Positions 62,691 to 64,000 of a DNA stretch of 64,000 nt are shown one piece after another. The DNA comes from DATBGO01 sp963785765. GTDB taxonomy: Bacteria; Actinomycetota; Actinomycetes; Streptosporangiales; Streptosporangiaceae. The notes under the pieces were generated by a model, which was not told where the DNA came from, ran no database searches, and saw only the letters and a program-made list of their open reading frames with translations. Every line of letters begins with the position of its first letter. The first letter of the stretch is position 1. The stretch is taken from the NCBI GenBank assembly GCA_963785765.1, contig CAWAWM010000002.1, positions 1,116,001 through 1,180,000 on the forward strand, written 5' to 3'. The position numbers and the translations under genes were made by a program.

Positions 62691-63754
62691 TGGCGGATCA
62701 GGCGGATGGCGCGAGCTACGCGGCGTCGGGGGTGGACATCGCGGCCGGCGAGCGTGCCGTCGAGGCGATCAGGCCGGCCGTGGCCCGGACCGCCGGGCCC
62801 GAAGTCATCGGCGGCATCGGCGGCTTCGCCGGCCTCTACGACGCGACCGCGATCACGCGCTACCAGCGGCCGCTGCTGGCGACGGCCACCGATGGGGTCG
62901 GCACCAAGGTGGTGATCGCGCAGCGGCTCGGCAAGTACGACACCGTGGGCATCGACCTGGTCGGGATGGTGGTCGATGATCTCGTGGTGTGCGGCGCCGA
63001 GCCGCTGTTCATGACCGATTACCTGGTCTGCGGGCGGCTGATCCCGGAGCGGGTGGCGGCGATCGTCGGCGGCGTCGCCGACGGGTGCGTGCTGGCCGGC
63101 TGCGCGCTGATCGGGGGCGAGACCGCCGAGCATCCCGGGCACCTGGCGCCCGATGACTTCGATCTGGCCGGTGCGGCGACGGGGCTGGTCGAGGCGGGCG
63201 AGCTGCTGGGGCCGGACCGGGTCCGGTCCGGCGACATGGTCATCGCCCTGGCCTCATCGGGCCTGCACGCCAACGGGTTCTCGCTGGTGCGGCAGATCAT
63301 GGCGCGGCCTGCGGCTGGCCTGGACCTGGAGTCCAGCCCGGCCGAGCTCGGCCACACGGTCGGCGAGGAACTGCTCACCCCGACCCGCATTTACGCCCGT
63401 GACTGCCTGGCGCTGGCCCGCGCCGGCGGCGTGCACGCCTACGCGCATGTGACCGGGGGCGGGCTGGCCGCCAACCTCGCCAGAGTGCTTCCGCCGGGCG
63501 CCAGCGCGGTCCTCGATCGCGGCAGCTGGCGGCCGCCCCCGGTATTCGGGCTGCTGGCCGGGCGCGGCGAGGTGCCCGCCGAGGAGATGGAACGGGTTTT
63601 CAACATGGGCGTCGGCATGGCAGCCGTGGTGGCCGCCACCGATGCCGACCGCGTGCTGGACATGCTGGCCAGCCGCGAAGTACCCGCCTGGGTCATCGGT
63701 GAAGTCACCGCGGGCACTGGTACGGTGCTGCTCCGCGGCGAGCACCCGGCCTAG
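62690..63754 (+). CDS. purM: Phosphoribosylformylglycinamidine cyclo-ligase PurM (AIR synthetase)
   Basis: The 354-residue enzyme closes FGAM to AIR with ATP. Signatures are SYAASGVDIAAGERAVE, IGGFAGLYD, ATDGVGTKVVIAQRLGKYDTVGIDLV, ALIGGETAEHPGH, IALASSGLHANGFSLVRQI and the C-terminal FNMGVGMAAVV. GTG 62690 overlaps the purF stop TAGTGG by one base, so translation is coupled. Confidence 0.97.
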   Translation: MADQADGASYAASGVDIAAGERAVEAIRPAVARTAGPEVIGGIGGFAGLYDATAITRYQRPLLATATDGVGTKVVIAQRLGKYDTVGIDLVGMVVDDLVVCGAEPLFMTDYLVCGRLIPERVAAIVGGVADGCVLAGCALIGGETAEHPGHLAPDDFDLAGAATGLVEAGELLGPDRVRSGDMVIALASSGLHANGFSLVRQIMARPAAGLDLESSPAELGHTVGEELLTPTRIYARDCLALARAGGVHAYAHVTGGGLAANLARVLPPGASAVLDRGSWRPPPVFGLLAGRGEVPAEEMERVFNMGVGMAAVVAATDADRVLDMLASREVPAWVIGEVTAGTGTVLLRGEHPA

Positions 63755-63772
63755 CCGGGATCGGCCGGCGGC

Positions 63773-64000
63773 TCAGCCGTACGCGCTGCCTACGCTGCGC
63801 GGGTATTCGTCAGCCGGACCGCCGAGGTCGTCGAGATCCTCGTCGTCATCCAGCTCGTCGTCCTCGTCGTCGGATTCGTCGTCGTCCACGGCATAGCGAT
63901 CCGCGAAGTCCGCGTAGGCGGCATCCTGCTCCGCCTGCTGGTCCGTGCTGACGCCCAGCTCAGCCCGCAGCCGGTCAAGATCCGTGCCACCGCCGCCATA
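63773..64000 (-). CDS. DUF3073 protein, C-terminal part (cut by window edge)
   Basis: The minus strand is open from the window edge to a TGA at 63773. It gives GGGGTDLDRLRAELGV, then QDAAYADFADRYAVDDD, and an acidic Asp/Glu-rich tail ending YPRSVGSAYG. This matches the C-terminus of the actinobacterial DUF3073 family, usually encoded next to purM. The N-terminal basic half lies outside the window. Function unknown. Confidence 0.85.
   Translation of the reverse strand, partial: YGGGGTDLDRLRAELGVSTDQQAEQDAAYADFADRYAVDDDESDDEDDELDDDEDLDDLGGPADEYPRSVGSAYG

Overview
The window is high-GC DNA from an actinobacterium. Signs of this are the codon bias, frequent GTG/TTG starts, a DUF3073 gene, a sterol-carrier-family protein inside the purine cluster, HspR-like and PadR regulators, and a 1,840-residue single-chain acyl-CoA carboxylase. 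Mycothiol-type DinB relatives also fit. Order-level placement is a guess (Streptosporangiales or Catenulisporales-like).

Layout. 1-1.5 kb: 5' end of an acyl-CoA dehydrogenase gene, then divergent Hsp20 and a MerR/HspR-like regulator with a strong terminator. 1.8-4.5 kb: tRNA-Gly(CCC) followed by a decayed integrative element (two tyrosine-recombinase remnants, an IstB remnant and an AT-richer membrane-protein gene). 4.8-20.6 kb: small accessory genes mixed with an IS1634-family element with a 55-57 bp target duplication, an intact IS982-family element, a frameshifted ABC1/AarF kinase, a TetR regulator with double palindromic operator facing a DUF4389 gene, hicAB, methyltransferases and a PadR/membrane-protein operon. 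20.6-26.2 kb: the giant carboxylase. 26.4-37.6 kb: Nudix, zinc ribbon, polysaccharide deacetylase, dehalogenase-like hydrolase, methyltransferases, two MFS exporters, HpcH/HpaI aldolase, DinB, and a secreted lytic-transglycosylase-like protein. 38-39 kb: a second, decayed IS982-type element. 39.3-51.6 kb: LCP cell-wall ligase, a double-headed acyl-CoA dehydrogenase, a PH-like membrane protein with collagen-like tail, a secreted beta-propeller/LamG protein and a second acyl-CoA dehydrogenase. 51.7-55.5 kb: branched-chain 2-oxoacid dehydrogenase operon (E1a-E1b-E2). 55.8-63.8 kb: purine cluster purS-(RsbW-like ATPase)-purQ-purL-(ricin-like)-(sterol carrier)-purF-purM, then the end of a DUF3073 gene.

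How genes work together. Acyl-CoA dehydrogenases, the carboxylase and the 2-oxoacid dehydrogenase complex point to fatty-acid and branched-chain amino-acid breakdown feeding acyl-CoA carboxylation. The first and third acyl-CoA dehydrogenase genes share a near-palindromic upstream motif (GTTACT-N3-CGGTAG type), suggesting one regulator. The pur genes supply steps 1, 4 and 5 of de novo IMP synthesis.

Caution. At least nine genes, including ones normally kept intact, are broken by single-base indels, often in GC-rich runs. Sequencing error is at least as likely as gene decay for those. No CRISPR array, rRNA, phage or classical defence system is visible, and no clear-cut new system was found; the strongest leads are listed as findings.
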